64,000 bases of DNA, taken from contig CAIMUP010000107.1 of assembly GCA_903844645.1 (NCBI GenBank), positions 1 through 64,000 of the forward strand, given 5' to 3'. The notes under the pieces were generated by a model. It was not told the origin of the DNA, did no database searches, and worked only from the letters and a program-made list of their open reading frames with translations. Source of the stretch: an uncultured Bacteroidota bacterium (GTDB lineage: Bacteria > Bacteroidota > Bacteroidia > AKYH767-A > JABDAW01). The position numbers and the translations under genes were made by a program. Below, piece after piece: positions 1 to 10,144 of this stretch; position 1 is the stretch's first letter; every line of letters starts with the position of its first letter.

Positions 1-56
1 AGTTTTTTTTATTTAATATCGGCAAAAGTAGGAAATAGTTGGTATTTTGATTGTTG

Positions 57-310
57 GGGTTGGTAAGAGGGTCTTGAGGGTTGGTAAGAGGGTCTTGAGG
101 GGAGGTAAGAGGGTTGTGGGGTGAGGTAAGAGGGTTGTGGGGTGAGGTAAGAGGGTTGTGAGGTGAGGTAAGAGGGTTGTGTGGTGAGGTAAGAGGGTTG
201 TGGGGTGAGGTAAGAGGGTTGTGGGGTGAGGTAAGAGGGTTATGGGGTGAGGTAAGAGGGTTGTGGGGTGAGGTAAGAGGGTTGTAGGGTGAGGTAAGAG
301 GGTTGTGAGG
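57..310. repeat. 21-bp tandem array A (unit gaggtaagagggttgtggggt, about 12 copies)
   Basis: gaggtaag recurs at 123, 144, 165 and onward with 21-bp spacing; intergenic, upstream of the + strand gene at 529. Confidence 0.97.
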
Positions 311-528
311 CAAAGTTTATGGCGGTCTGAACGGGGATTTGGGAAATTTTTGGGAATTGGGAGGGGGTGATTGGGGAGGGAAAAGATGGATTTATTGGTG
401 GGTAAAATCTGTATTGGGAGATGTTTTGTCTTTGGAATTGGTTTTGAGGGGGAAATAAAGTTGGATTAAATTTGCGGGATTATAAAATAAAATGTAATTT
501 TGCAGTCTTAATTATTAATAAAAATTTT

Positions 529-1470
529 ATGCCTGTAACATTAACAACTGCAAGACCTGTTCTGAAAGGGAAGACTTCCTTCAGCGTCTTCGACCAAATC
601 ATCGTCATCGGCATCGCCAAATACAAAACCAAACAACCCCTCTTCTTCGCCAAAAACAACAAGTGGACCATCGCCTGGGGAACCAATCTCCTCGCTGATA
701 AAGATGCCGCATCTGTCCTGCCCGACAACTTTTCGCGCCAAGCAGTCATTGATGCAAAACGTATTTTGATGGATGTGCAAACCGTAGATTGTATCATCAT
801 CGCAAACGATCTCAAAGAACTCATCGAAGCCTCCTTCCCCGAAAATCTATGGGCAGAAAAAAAGATAGAAGCCGGCATGGCACACTACGGCAAAGCCGCC
901 ACCAAACCCGGCGAATGTAGCCTCATGATGGCGTCCGGCGTTACCTTCATGGCAAATGTAGAAAACCATGCAGCACTCGTTGCCGGCGGAATGTTAGCAG
1001 GATTTCAAGCAGGTTATCTGGGTCAGAAAAATGCGTTCAACACCGCTCACGATGCCTATACCTCTGCCGTCAGCGATGCACAAGAAGCCACCGATATCAA
1101 GATAGCCGCCTACAACGCCATCTACACCAAATACATGCAGATGGCACGCGTCGCCAAGAACCTCTTCCGAAATGATCTCGCCATCCTGAACTTCATCGTC
1201 TTCGCAACCATCAAGCACACCATCCAGCCCGAATATCAAGCCGTAGAAACCGTGAGAATCAAGAAAAATTCATCCGAACAAATCGCCAATGCCATCCCAG
1301 GCACACCCATTATTAATATCGGCACCCTACCCGTCACCATCAACGATACCGTGATACTCGCAGCCGGAGCCACCATCAACAACACCTTCGGCGAACGCGT
1401 AAAAATCACCAATGGCAATGCCCTCTACCCCTGCGCAGTGAGAATGACAAGGATGGTGCATAAAAATTAA
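529..1470 (+). CDS. hypothetical protein
   Basis: Long ORF; ATG at 529 (MPVTLTT...) preferred over 472 because a TAnnTTTG-type promoter (taattttg) lies about 30 bp upstream of it. Confidence 0.7.
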   Translation: MPVTLTTARPVLKGKTSFSVFDQIIVIGIAKYKTKQPLFFAKNNKWTIAWGTNLLADKDAASVLPDNFSRQAVIDAKRILMDVQTVDCIIIANDLKELIEASFPENLWAEKKIEAGMAHYGKAATKPGECSLMMASGVTFMANVENHAALVAGGMLAGFQAGYLGQKNAFNTAHDAYTSAVSDAQEATDIKIAAYNAIYTKYMQMARVAKNLFRNDLAILNFIVFATIKHTIQPEYQAVETVRIKKNSSEQIANAIPGTPIINIGTLPVTINDTVILAAGATINNTFGERVKITNGNALYPCAVRMTRMVHKN

Positions 1471-1509
1471 CTTGCTATGATGGATTTGTAATCCATCATC
1501 AAAACCAAA

Positions 1510-1552
1510 AGCCCTCGAATATCTCCATCCGAGGGCTTTCGCTTTTTATTGA
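1510..1552. terminator. hairpin terminator between convergent genes
   Basis: agccctcg...cgagggct followed by T-rich sequence. Confidence 0.75.
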
Positions 1553-1563
1553 AGAATTAAGAA

Positions 1564-3690
1564 TTAAACCTTCTCTGGCTTCGGCAATAAAACTTTGCGA
1601 GACAGTTTCAGCTTATTGGTTTTCTTATCTACTTCGATTAATTTCACTTGGATTTTATCTCCGGCTTTCATCAAACCATCCATTGTTTCGTGGCGGTTCC
1701 AATCTATTTCAGAGATGTGCAACAAGCCGTCCTTACCAGGAAGTATCTCCACGAATGCCCCGAATGGCATGATAGATTTTACCGTGCCATCATACACCGT
1801 TCCTACCTCTGGAATGGAAACGATGCCTCTGATCTTGGCTAATACTTTATCAATAGAATCCTTGTCGGCTGATGCGATTTCGATGATTCCAAACTCGCCT
1901 TCTTCGGTAATCGAAATGGAAGCACCAGTCTCACGTTGCATCTCTTGAATAACCTTTCCGCCTGGTCCGATAACCGCACCGATAAACTCTCTTGGAATAG
2001 ACATTTTGATGATACGTGGAGCGAATGGTTTGTAATCTTCGCGAGGAGCGGCAAGGGTTTTATTCATCTCGCTAAGGATGTGCAAACGACCGGCACGAGC
2101 TTGTTCCAATGCTTGCAACATAATTTCGTAAGGCAAGCCTTCTACTTTCAAATCCATCTGGCATGCAACGATACCTTTTACAGTGCCCGTAACTTTGAAA
2201 TCCATATCTCCCAAGTGATCTTCATCACCCAGAATATCAGAAAGAACTGCGAACTTCTCACCATCAGTAATCAAGCCCATCGCGATGCCTGAAACAGGAT
2301 TCGTAATCTTTATTCCTGCATCCATCAAAGCCAATGAACCGGCACAAACAGTAGCCATCGAAGAAGAACCATTCGACTCAAGAATATCAGAAACCACACG
2401 AACGGTGTAAGGATTAATATCAGAACCCGGCAGTACCTTCTTCAAAGAACGCATCGCAAGGTTTCCATGCCCCACTTCCCTACGACCAACGCCACGCATC
2501 ATCTTCGCTTCTCCTGTAGAGAATGGCGGAAAATTATAATGCAATAAAAACTTGTTATAACCTTCAATCATAGCCCCGTCAATCATCTGCTCATCCAATT
2601 TACTACCCAAGGTAACAGTGGTTAAAGATTGAGTTTCGCCACGAGTAAATACCGCCGAACCATGTGCAGATGGCAAGTAACTTACCTCCGACCAAATGTC
2701 ACGAATTTCATTACCCTTCCTGCCATCCAAACGAACGCCTTCATCCAAAATCATTCGACGAATAGCCTCCTTCTCAACATCGTGATAATACTTCTTGATG
2801 AAAGGTTTTTTCGCATCTCTTTCTTCCTCTGGAATGGTTTCAATGAACGCATCACGAACCGCTTGGAACGCCTCATGTCTAAGGTGCTTATCATTATTAC
2901 ATTGCATAGCAACGGCATAAACTTTATCATAAGTTTCCTTCTTAACTAATGCTTTTAATTCAAGGTCATTGGTTTCGTGGCTGTATTCGCGTTTTGGTTT
3001 ATTGCCACATAGTTCGGCAAGTTCTAATTGTGCTTTGCATTGAATCTTTATCGCTTCGTGTGCAAACTGAATCGCCTCCAACATTTCCTTTTCAGAAACC
3101 TCGCTCATCTCACCTTCCACCATCATGATGTTATCCATCGTGGCAGCAACAATGAGGTTAATGTCGGCTCTTTCTATATCTGAAATGATTGGGTTAATAA
3201 TCAACTTTCCATCTATCCTTCCCACACGAACTTCAGAGATAGGACCTGCAAAAGGAATATCAGAAACAGCGATTGCAGCAGAAGCCGCCAACGCCGCAAG
3301 TGCATCAGGATAAATGTTTTTATCAGCAGAAATCAACGTAACCAATACCTGAATCTCTGCATGATAATCGTCCGGGAAAAGTGGACGCAGCGCACGGTCA
3401 ATCAATCGGCTGATCAGGATTTCATAATCCGAAAGCCTCGCTTCACGCTTAAAAAACCCACCTGGGAAACGACCCACAGCAGCATATTTCTCCTGATAAT
3501 CTACCGACAAAGGCAAATAATCCATTCCTTCTTTAGCTTCTTTATTGGAAACAACGGTGGCAAGAAGCATGCAATCACCCATTCTAACAACAACAGAACC
3601 ATCGGCTTGCTTTGCTAATTTACCAGTTTCAATCGTGACGGTTCTGCCGTCGCCGATGTCAAACGTTTTTGATTTTAAATTATAATTCAT
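1564..3690 (-). CDS. pnp: polyribonucleotide nucleotidyltransferase (PNPase)
   Basis: RNase PH domains, KH motif ([19 protein letters not shown]), S1 domain ([33 protein letters not shown]); sits downstream of rpsO. Confidence 0.98.
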   Translation of the reverse strand: MNYNLKSKTFDIGDGRTVTIETGKLAKQADGSVVVRMGDCMLLATVVSNKEAKEGMDYLPLSVDYQEKYAAVGRFPGGFFKREARLSDYEILISRLIDRALRPLFPDDYHAEIQVLVTLISADKNIYPDALAALAASAAIAVSDIPFAGPISEVRVGRIDGKLIINPIISDIERADINLIVAATMDNIMMVEGEMSEVSEKEMLEAIQFAHEAIKIQCKAQLELAELCGNKPKREYSHETNDLELKALVKKETYDKVYAVAMQCNNDKHLRHEAFQAVRDAFIETIPEEERDAKKPFIKKYYHDVEKEAIRRMILDEGVRLDGRKGNEIRDIWSEVSYLPSAHGSAVFTRGETQSLTTVTLGSKLDEQMIDGAMIEGYNKFLLHYNFPPFSTGEAKMMRGVGRREVGHGNLAMRSLKKVLPGSDINPYTVRVVSDILESNGSSSMATVCAGSLALMDAGIKITNPVSGIAMGLITDGEKFAVLSDILGDEDHLGDMDFKVTGTVKGIVACQMDLKVEGLPYEIMLQALEQARAGRLHILSEMNKTLAAPREDYKPFAPRIIKMSIPREFIGAVIGPGGKVIQEMQRETGASISITEEGEFGIIEIASADKDSIDKVLAKIRGIVSIPEVGTVYDGTVKSIMPFGAFVEILPGKDGLLHISEIDWNRHETMDGLMKAGDKIQVKLIEVDKKTNKLKLSRKVLLPKPEKV

Positions 3691-3713
3691 TTTTTTTAAT
3701 TGTTATTAAATAT

Positions 3714-3750
3714 AAAAAAGGGCAATCGAATAATTGCCCTTTTAATTCTA
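3714..3750 (-). terminator. hairpin terminator downstream of rpsO
   Basis: aaaagggcaat...attgccctttt inverted repeat. Confidence 0.7.
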
Positions 3751-3765
3751 TTAAATCTATGCAGA

Positions 3766-4035
3766 CTATTTACGGAGACCTAAGGCTGCGATAACCTTAC
3801 GATACCTGTTGATGTCAACGTGCATCAGGTATTTCAGCAAGCGTTTGCGTTTACTTACTAACTGTATCAATGCGGTCTGCGTTGAAAAGTCTTTCTTGTT
3901 TGCTTTTAGATGTTGCGTCAACGCGGAGATGCGGGTTGAGAACATTGCGATTTGTGCTTCGCTGTTGCCGGTATCGGCTTCGGACTTTCCGTATTTCTTG
4001 AAAATCTCTTTCTTGGTTTCGGTACTTAATGCCAT
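3766..4035 (-). CDS. rpsO: 30S ribosomal protein S15
   Basis: MALSTETKKEIFKKYGKSEADTGNSEAQIAMFSTRISALTQHLKANKKDF...RKRLLKYL. Confidence 0.97.
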   Translation of the reverse strand: MALSTETKKEIFKKYGKSEADTGNSEAQIAMFSTRISALTQHLKANKKDFSTQTALIQLVSKRKRLLKYLMHVDINRYRKVIAALGLRK

Positions 4036-4113
4036 TCTATTAACTATTAATTTATTTATTAGGGCGCAAAGATATAAAAGTTTTCGGTAATCCAAAAACG
4101 ATGATTTGCTTTC

Positions 4114-4743
4114 TCATTTGGTTTCTATAAGTTTTCCTTCTTTATAAACCTCAATCTTTTGCAATTTTCCTTTTTCATCCCAGTATTTCTTCTCTCCTTC
4201 TTCAACATGCTTCACAAAATTTACTTCGCTCATCTTTTGCCCATTTTCATGCCACACCAAATAAAGTCCGTTAGCATAAGCACCCTCAATTCGATTATAT
4301 TGAAAGTGTTTTTGACCATTACAATAGTAACCTATACACAACGTATCATCATTAAAACAACATTTACACAATAATTGACCATTAGAACAATAGGTCTCAT
4401 CGGATCCCCAACCGAAAAAATCATTGGTAACTTTATAAAATGTTCCTTTCCTTTTTAACCTTCCATTTCTCCAATAATCATTATGAATACATATAGAGTC
4501 ATTTTCGAGATAAGATTCAAAGGCAAGTTGCTTTTTATTATGATCAAAATAAACTTTCCATGTCTTATATTCCTTGTTAAAATCTTTAGGATTTACCAGA
4601 GAATCAAGAATTATATCATTAGGTTCTGTATCATATCGAATGTTGGCAGTATCATCAATGAAAGTTATAGTTTGGGAATTTACCATCCCATTCATCCCAA
4701 CCAAGGCAAGCACCAAAACCATCAACCCCCTTCCGATTTTCAT
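4114..4743 (-). CDS. MORN-variant / YwqK-like repeat protein with signal peptide
   Basis: Repeats of the type YxNGQ..., WHENGQKMSEVNFVKHVEEGEKKYWDEKGKLQ. Confidence 0.7.
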   Translation of the reverse strand: MKIGRGLMVLVLALVGMNGMVNSQTITFIDDTANIRYDTEPNDIILDSLVNPKDFNKEYKTWKVYFDHNKKQLAFESYLENDSICIHNDYWRNGRLKRKGTFYKVTNDFFGWGSDETYCSNGQLLCKCCFNDDTLCIGYYCNGQKHFQYNRIEGAYANGLYLVWHENGQKMSEVNFVKHVEEGEKKYWDEKGKLQKIEVYKEGKLIETK

Positions 4744-4874
4744 CATCATCATTTTATTAATAAGCAGCAAAATTAGGAAAAAGGAAATGATTCCGGCAAA
4801 TGGCATTTTGAGAAAAGTTCCTTTTTACACCTGAAAACCGCCTTTTACAACGGGAAATTCTGCCCAGTCGAAGA

Positions 4875-5132
4875 CTAAAGTGTAAATGATTTAAGTCTGG
4901 GCGTAAATGATTTAAGTCTGGGCGTAAATGATTTAAGTCAGGGCGTAAATGATTTAAACCGGGTGGTAGTATGATTTAAGTCTGGGCGTAAATGATTTAA
5001 ACCGGGTGGTAATATGATTTAAGGTTGGGCGTAAATGATTTAAACCGGGTGGTAGTATGATTTAAGTCTGGGCGTAAATGATTTAAGTCTGGGCGTAAAT
5101 GATTTAAGGTAGGGTGTAAATGATTTAAGGTG
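4875..5132. repeat. 21/22-bp tandem array B (gtctgggcgtaaatgatttaa, interspersed with 22-bp accgggtggtagtatgatttaa)
   Basis: gatttaa at 4888, 4909, 4930, 4951, 4973, 4994, 5016, 5037, 5059, 5080, 5101, 5122; divergent intergenic region. Confidence 0.97.
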
Positions 5133-5271
5133 GCTACGAAATGGTCTTACACAGAAGGTTTTTGTAATAATCCATAACGACCAAGTACCTTTTCCTCGAA
5201 GGTATTTAATTTACCAACAGCTTCAGCAGCTTGGAACTTTGAATCCGAATCGGCAGTTTTTTTGTGAGATT

Positions 5272-5315
5272 ATTAGTCCACTCGCATCCGATACATCGGA
5301 TGCGAGAGGACTAAT
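5272..5315. repeat. 44-bp near-perfect palindrome
   Basis: ATTAGTCCaCTCGCATCCGAT-ac-ATCGGATGCGAGaGGACTAAT, 20/21 arm match, 2-nt loop. Confidence 0.9.
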
Positions 5316-5365
5316 CAAAAATTGTGGCGCAATAATTTCCCCTCCCGATTCCTAATTTTGGCGGC

Positions 5366-6550
5366 ATGATAAAACTGAAAATGGTTACGATATTGTGGCG
5401 GGCAATGCTTCTGCTGCACCCGGGTGTGGAAATGCCTTTTAACTTCGCGATGGAGGAAAATCATGGTAGAACGCGCATCGTTTTTATGAATGGCGACGAA
5501 CGGATTATTGCCGAGGAAGTGAAGGTAACGGATGATTCCATCTTCATCAAGATGCCCGTTTTCGATGCCGAGATTAAGGCGAAAATACTGAAGTTCAAAG
5601 ATGCTCCGGTGCGGATGGATGGCAATTTTATTAACCATGCCCGCACCAAAGATAACATCATTCGATTCACTGCCGATGCGAACCAAAACATTCGGTTTTT
5701 TACGGGAGGGAAAGCAGCAAATGCCGATTTTATGGGCAAATGGGAGGTTCATTTTTCGAGAAATACAGCCGATAGCAGCGATGCCATCGGAGAATTTAAA
5801 CAAAGCGGAACCGCCATTACCGGCACATTCCTGACTCCCACTGGCGATTACAGATATCTCGAAGGAAGTGTCATAGATTCAACGATGAATCTCTCGGCAT
5901 TCGATGGCTGCCACCTGTTTTTATTCAAAGGAAAGATGAAAAATGACGGGACGATAGAGGGCGATTATTGGTCGGGGGCGCATTGGCACGAACCTTTTAT
6001 CGGGAAGAAAAATAATGCTTACACTCTTCCCGATGCCGATACGTTGATGAAATTAAAAAAGGGGTATGAGGGTATAAAATTTTCTTTTGTGGATACCAAT
6101 AATGCCAAAGTGAATTTCCCGGATGCCAAGTATGATGGCAAGGTGGTGATCCTTCAAATCATGGGAACCTGGTGTCCGAATTGTTTGGATGAAACGAACT
6201 TCCTTGCTCCGTTTTACAAGGCAAATAAAGCGAAGGGTGTGGAGATCATCGGGCTTGCTTTTGAGAAATTCCCCGATTTTAAGAAGGCGAAGAGTAATAT
6301 TTCGAGGTTGAAAACGAGGCTCAATGTGGATTATCCGATATTGATCGGCTGCACGAATAATAAGGATTCCATTGCGAGAAACTTGCCGATGTTGGGCAGT
6401 ATTTATTCTTATCCTACCACTATTTTTATTGATAAAAAAGGGAAAGTACGGAAGATACATACCGGATTTTCGGGTCCGGCAACGGGTATTCATTATGAAC
6501 GATGGCAACAAGAATTCACTGCTTTTGTGGATAAATTGCTTAAAGAATAA
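5366..6550 (+). CDS. TlpA/thioredoxin-fold family protein
   Basis: GTWCPNCLDE CxxC motif in a C-terminal thioredoxin-like domain. Confidence 0.88.
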   Translation: MIKLKMVTILWRAMLLLHPGVEMPFNFAMEENHGRTRIVFMNGDERIIAEEVKVTDDSIFIKMPVFDAEIKAKILKFKDAPVRMDGNFINHARTKDNIIRFTADANQNIRFFTGGKAANADFMGKWEVHFSRNTADSSDAIGEFKQSGTAITGTFLTPTGDYRYLEGSVIDSTMNLSAFDGCHLFLFKGKMKNDGTIEGDYWSGAHWHEPFIGKKNNAYTLPDADTLMKLKKGYEGIKFSFVDTNNAKVNFPDAKYDGKVVILQIMGTWCPNCLDETNFLAPFYKANKAKGVEIIGLAFEKFPDFKKAKSNISRLKTRLNVDYPILIGCTNNKDSIARNLPMLGSIYSYPTTIFIDKKGKVRKIHTGFSGPATGIHYERWQQEFTAFVDKLLKE

Positions 6551-6600
6551 AATGACATTTGTTTTTATCTTCTAGAACCTTCGGCAGGGAGTTTTACGGT

Positions 6601-6715
6601 TGAGAATGGGAGAATCGCGGTAAGGGATGGGAGAATCGCGGTTGGGGATGGGAGAATCGCGGTTAGGGATGGGAGAATCACGGTTAGGGATGGTAGAATC
6701 GCTGTTTTTACGTGT
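6601..6715. repeat. 21-bp tandem array C (agaatcgcggttagggatggg, 5 copies)
   Basis: agaatc at 6611, 6632, 6653, 6674, 6695. Confidence 0.96.
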
Positions 6716-6811
6716 AGAATTCTTGGGGAAGGGGGATTTTATTAGCCCAAAAATGGGGAATCTTTCTTTATTCAAAAGAAAAATTAACCGTGAGTTTTGT
6801 AGTTTTGCAGG
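6701..6811 (+). promoter_or_regulatory. array-associated promoter cassette (copy 1) ending in taGTTTTG-type -7 element
   Basis: About 110 bp nearly identical to the reverse complement of 10903..11012; ends TTAACCGTGAGTTTTGTAGTTTTGC, a match to the Bacteroidota TAnnTTTG consensus. Confidence 0.75.
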
Positions 6812-6838
6812 ATTAATAACAAATAAAAATCTAATAAA

Positions 6839-7675
6839 ATGAAAACAAGAATCCTAATCCTATTAATACTTCTCGGAAGTATATCCTTAAAAATGCAAGG
6901 TCAAATTAACTACCAACATTCCTTTAGTATGAATCAAAATATCGGTGCTGCTTATTTTGCCATTATTGACATTGGCAATAATAATTATAAATATATGTTT
7001 CAAGATAACACAGGATTTAGATTATTTAATCTTGATTATTCACTTTATTTAGCAAACGTTGCTCCTCCTATTCCTTTATTCCAACCTCCTAACTATAACG
7101 AAGCTATGTATATTACACAAACATTGTTTGATTGCGATTCTACAAATATTGAATATGCGATCTGTTCTGAAACTCATCCAGGAAATTTTTACATTTATAG
7201 AACAGATGGAACTTTATTATTTGAAAAAGATAGTGCAATTGGAGCTTGTGAAGAAGGAGGTGGGTTTTATGCTCTTTCAACTACATTAAGACCAATTGAA
7301 ACTACACCTGATGGTACAAAATTATATTTATGGACTTGGAATAGTACTGGATTAGATAGTCTAATTATTTATTCTCTTTGTGGAGATCTTCCTACAATGT
7401 TTGATGAAATTAAACATTCACCTAGTTATGTACAGGTATTTCCAAATCCAACAGACAGGATAATTAACTTTAATATTAATCCACCAAATAACTTTGACCA
7501 ATTTACTCTTACAATATACAACTCTTCCTTTCAACAAGTTCATAAAATGGATGTGAAGGAAAAAAATGTTCAATTGGATTTAAAAGAAAAGTCTCTTGCC
7601 TCCGGTACTTATTTATTTGATTTAAGAACAAATAATAAAGTCTTTCAAACAGGTAAATTTGTTATCGAAAGGTAA
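6839..7675 (+). CDS. T9SS type A sorting domain-containing protein
   Basis: Signal peptide; C-terminal VQVFPNPTDRIINFNI...SGTYLFDLRTNNKVFQTGKFVIER. Confidence 0.88.
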   Translation: MKTRILILLILLGSISLKMQGQINYQHSFSMNQNIGAAYFAIIDIGNNNYKYMFQDNTGFRLFNLDYSLYLANVAPPIPLFQPPNYNEAMYITQTLFDCDSTNIEYAICSETHPGNFYIYRTDGTLLFEKDSAIGACEEGGGFYALSTTLRPIETTPDGTKLYLWTWNSTGLDSLIIYSLCGDLPTMFDEIKHSPSYVQVFPNPTDRIINFNINPPNNFDQFTLTIYNSSFQQVHKMDVKEKNVQLDLKEKSLASGTYLFDLRTNNKVFQTGKFVIER

Positions 7676-7686
7676 TAAATTTCATT

Positions 7687-7732
7687 ATCCTTTTATGATT
7701 GCGACCTTTTTGGGGAGCAACAATAAAAGGAT
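7687..7732. repeat. REP-like dispersed hairpin (copy 1)
   Basis: ATCCTTTTATgaTTGCgACC...GGaGCAAcaATAAAAGGAT; related copies at 9146, 9932 and 49909. Confidence 0.85.
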
Positions 7733-7746
7733 GATGATGATGGCTA

Positions 7747-9066
7747 TTAATCTTCTTCTCCGTCTTTGCCTCGGAAGTATATCGAGATGGGTACGCCTGA
7801 TAAATCAAAGTTTTCGCGGAGTTTGTTTTCGATGAAGCGTCGGTATTGTTCTTTGATGTATTGGGGCATGTTGCAGAAGAAGGCGAAGGCGGGTGTTTTG
7901 GCGGGTAGCATGGTGATGTATTTTATCTTGATGTGCTTGCCTTTCGTGGCGGGTGGCGGATTGTATTCGATGATGGGGAGCATTATTTTATTGAGTTTCG
8001 AGGTCGGGATTTTCGCGGCGCGGCTGTTGAATACCTGCACTGCGGTCTCTAATGCTTTGTGGATGCGTTGCTTCTCGTGGACGGAGACGAAGAGGATCGG
8101 GATGTCGGTGAATGGCGAGGTTTTGGCTTTGATGCTTTCGATGTATCGCTTGGTGGAATTGGTGTCTTTTTCTATCAAATCCCACTTGTTGACGAGGATC
8201 ACGATGCCCTTTTTGTTCTTGTCGGCGAGGTGGAAAATGTTGATGTCCTGGGCGGTCATTCCTTCCTGCGCATCAATCATTAAAATACAAACATCGCTCT
8301 CTTCAATCGAGCGGATGGCGCGCATGACGGAGTAAAATTCGATGTCTTCTTTGACCCTTGTTTTGCGGCGCAATCCTGCGGTATCTATCAATAGGAAATC
8401 GAAACCATAAGCGTTGTATCGTGTGTTGATACTATCGCGAGTAGTCCCCGCAATCGGCGTAACGATACTACGGTCCTCGCCAATCAAAGTATTCAGGAAA
8501 GATGACTTACCGACATTGGGCTGCCCGACGATAGCGAACTTAGGCAAGCCAGCGTTTTCATCCACATGTTCCTTGTCGAATGAACCGATGACCATATCAA
8601 GCAATTCGCCAGTGCCACTCCCACTCACGGCAGAGATGCAAAACACTTCGCCCAAGCCGAGGCTATAGAATTCATTCGAGTCAATAATCCGTTTACTGTT
8701 ATCAACTTTATTAGCGACGAGGATAACTTTCTTGTTCGATTTACGAATCAAACCAGCCACCTCCAAGTCCAGATCAGTAACACCCGTAACCACGTCCACC
8801 ATGAACAACAAGACATCAGCCTCCTCGATAGCGATCTTCACCTGCTTACGGATTTCGCTTTCAAAAATATCCTCCGAACCGTGGATATATCCGCCAGTAT
8901 CAATGACCGAAAACGCCTTGCCGCACCATTCCACATGACCATAATGCCTGTCGCGAGTAACGCCCGAAACCTCATCTACTATTGCTTCTCTCGATTCAAT
9001 CAGTCTGTTGAAGAGGGTGGACTTTCCCACGTTAGGTCGCCCGATAATTGCTACAATGTTGCTCAT
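7747..9066 (-). CDS. der: ribosome biogenesis GTPase Der (tandem G domains)
   Basis: Two GTPase domains: [14 protein letters not shown] and [16 protein letters not shown]-like C-terminus. Confidence 0.98.
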   Translation of the reverse strand: MSNIVAIIGRPNVGKSTLFNRLIESREAIVDEVSGVTRDRHYGHVEWCGKAFSVIDTGGYIHGSEDIFESEIRKQVKIAIEEADVLLFMVDVVTGVTDLDLEVAGLIRKSNKKVILVANKVDNSKRIIDSNEFYSLGLGEVFCISAVSGSGTGELLDMVIGSFDKEHVDENAGLPKFAIVGQPNVGKSSFLNTLIGEDRSIVTPIAGTTRDSINTRYNAYGFDFLLIDTAGLRRKTRVKEDIEFYSVMRAIRSIEESDVCILMIDAQEGMTAQDINIFHLADKNKKGIVILVNKWDLIEKDTNSTKRYIESIKAKTSPFTDIPILFVSVHEKQRIHKALETAVQVFNSRAAKIPTSKLNKIMLPIIEYNPPPATKGKHIKIKYITMLPAKTPAFAFFCNMPQYIKEQYRRFIENKLRENFDLSGVPISIYFRGKDGEED

Positions 9067-9145
9067 TATTATAAATATTTAGGCGGCAAAGATAAGATTC
9101 TAAGGGGTGATGGGATTTTGCCTAAGTTTAATCATAGTGTTCATC

Positions 9146-9192
9146 ATCCTTTTATTGTTGCACCGCAAGGGCGGATGCAATCATAAAAAGAT
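9146..9192. repeat. REP-like dispersed hairpin (copy 2)
   Basis: ATCCTTTTATTGTTGCACCGCAAGGGCGGATGCAATCATAAAAAGAT; overlaps the 3' end of the hepT-like gene. Confidence 0.8.
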
Positions 9193-9636
9193 AATATTAA
9201 AACGCGGAAAATCAATATGCCTATAAAACGCACTTTCCTTTGCCGCCAATAATTCTTCACCATCAAAATTTCCAGTCTTCAATTCAGCCTTAATAATTAC
9301 AACAATATTTTCCTTCAAAGGCTTCAATTCAGAATTGATGATATTAAATACAACATCAGCATCAATTCCAGTATAATCATGAGCCGCCCTGTTCCGAAAT
9401 CCCTTAATCTGAATCCAAGGAATTTTAGGATATTTTTCCTTCAGTTCAGGACTAATTTTGATAGTCTGCTCACTGATATTCCCCAGCAAAAGCAAGCTCG
9501 CATTAAATTCCATTTGTTCATCAGCATTATAGAAATCGTCAGCCGTTTCAAAATCTTTTGTATAAATATTTATCTTCTCAACCGACTCCAGAATAATCAG
9601 CAGATAAACCAAATCATTCTTAATATCGGGTAGCAT
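9181..9636 (-). CDS. HepT-like (DUF86) HEPN-domain ribonuclease toxin
   Basis: RNRAAHDY (Rx4HxY HEPN motif), paired with an MNT gene. Confidence 0.85.
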   Translation of the reverse strand: MLPDIKNDLVYLLIILESVEKINIYTKDFETADDFYNADEQMEFNASLLLLGNISEQTIKISPELKEKYPKIPWIQIKGFRNRAAHDYTGIDADVVFNIINSELKPLKENIVVIIKAELKTGNFDGEELLAAKESAFYRHIDFPRFNIIFL

Positions 9637-9904
9637 ATTGCATATCTTTCATAGCCCGTTTCAAGATGATAGGCTCGGCATATTTCTTAATGACCAAATC
9701 AATTTTAGCATGAAGATTTTCCTCCAATAAAGTCTTCAATTCCACTCGCTTTTCATAATCAATATCCTCCTCAATCAACAAGTCAATATCATTATACTTC
9801 TCCCCTCTGGCATAAGAACCAAAGACACCAATCCTCGACAATCCGAAGCGTTCAAAGACACCCTGACTCCTCAAAAAATCCTGTAAAGTTTGTATGTTAT
9901 TCAT
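9620..9904 (-). CDS. MntA-like nucleotidyltransferase antitoxin
   Basis: GVFGSYARGEKYNDIDLLIE (GSYARG...DxD minimal nucleotidyltransferase motif); overlaps hepT. Confidence 0.9.
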   Translation of the reverse strand: MNNIQTLQDFLRSQGVFERFGLSRIGVFGSYARGEKYNDIDLLIEEDIDYEKRVELKTLLEENLHAKIDLVIKKYAEPIILKRAMKDMQYATRY

Positions 9905-9931
9905 CCCGCAAAAATACTAATAATAAAGTTA

Positions 9932-9977
9932 ATCCTTTTATTGCTGCTCCCCAAGAAGGTCGCAATCATAAAAGGAT
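9932..9977. repeat. REP-like dispersed hairpin (copy 3)
   Basis: ATCCTTTTATTGCTGCTCCCCAAGAAGGTCGCAATCATAAAAGGAT, direct orientation relative to copy 2. Confidence 0.85.
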
Positions 9978-10000
9978 AATGAAATAAAATGCACAACGCA

Positions 10001-10130
10001 AGTCCCGTTAGGGACGAAATCATAATAGAAAACACATTCACTAAACACCTTCAAAACCCCGTAGGGGTGGCATATTGGTAGCAAATAATTCCAAACACAA
10101 CACCCTCAAAACCCCGTAGGGGTGGCATTA
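10001..10130. repeat. short 'ccccgtaggggtggcat' hairpin repeats
   Basis: gtcccgttagggac once, then aaccccgtaggggtggcat twice; related copies near 63290-63460. Confidence 0.75.
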
Positions 10131-10144
10131 TGGGAACAAATTAT

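Noticed and set aside
57-310. CRISPR array
   Set aside because: Units are contiguous with no variable spacers and no cas genes nearby. The same holds for all other 21-bp arrays.
480-1418. Antisense ORFs opposite 529..1470
   Set aside because: Shadow ORFs of a real gene with promoter support on the + strand.
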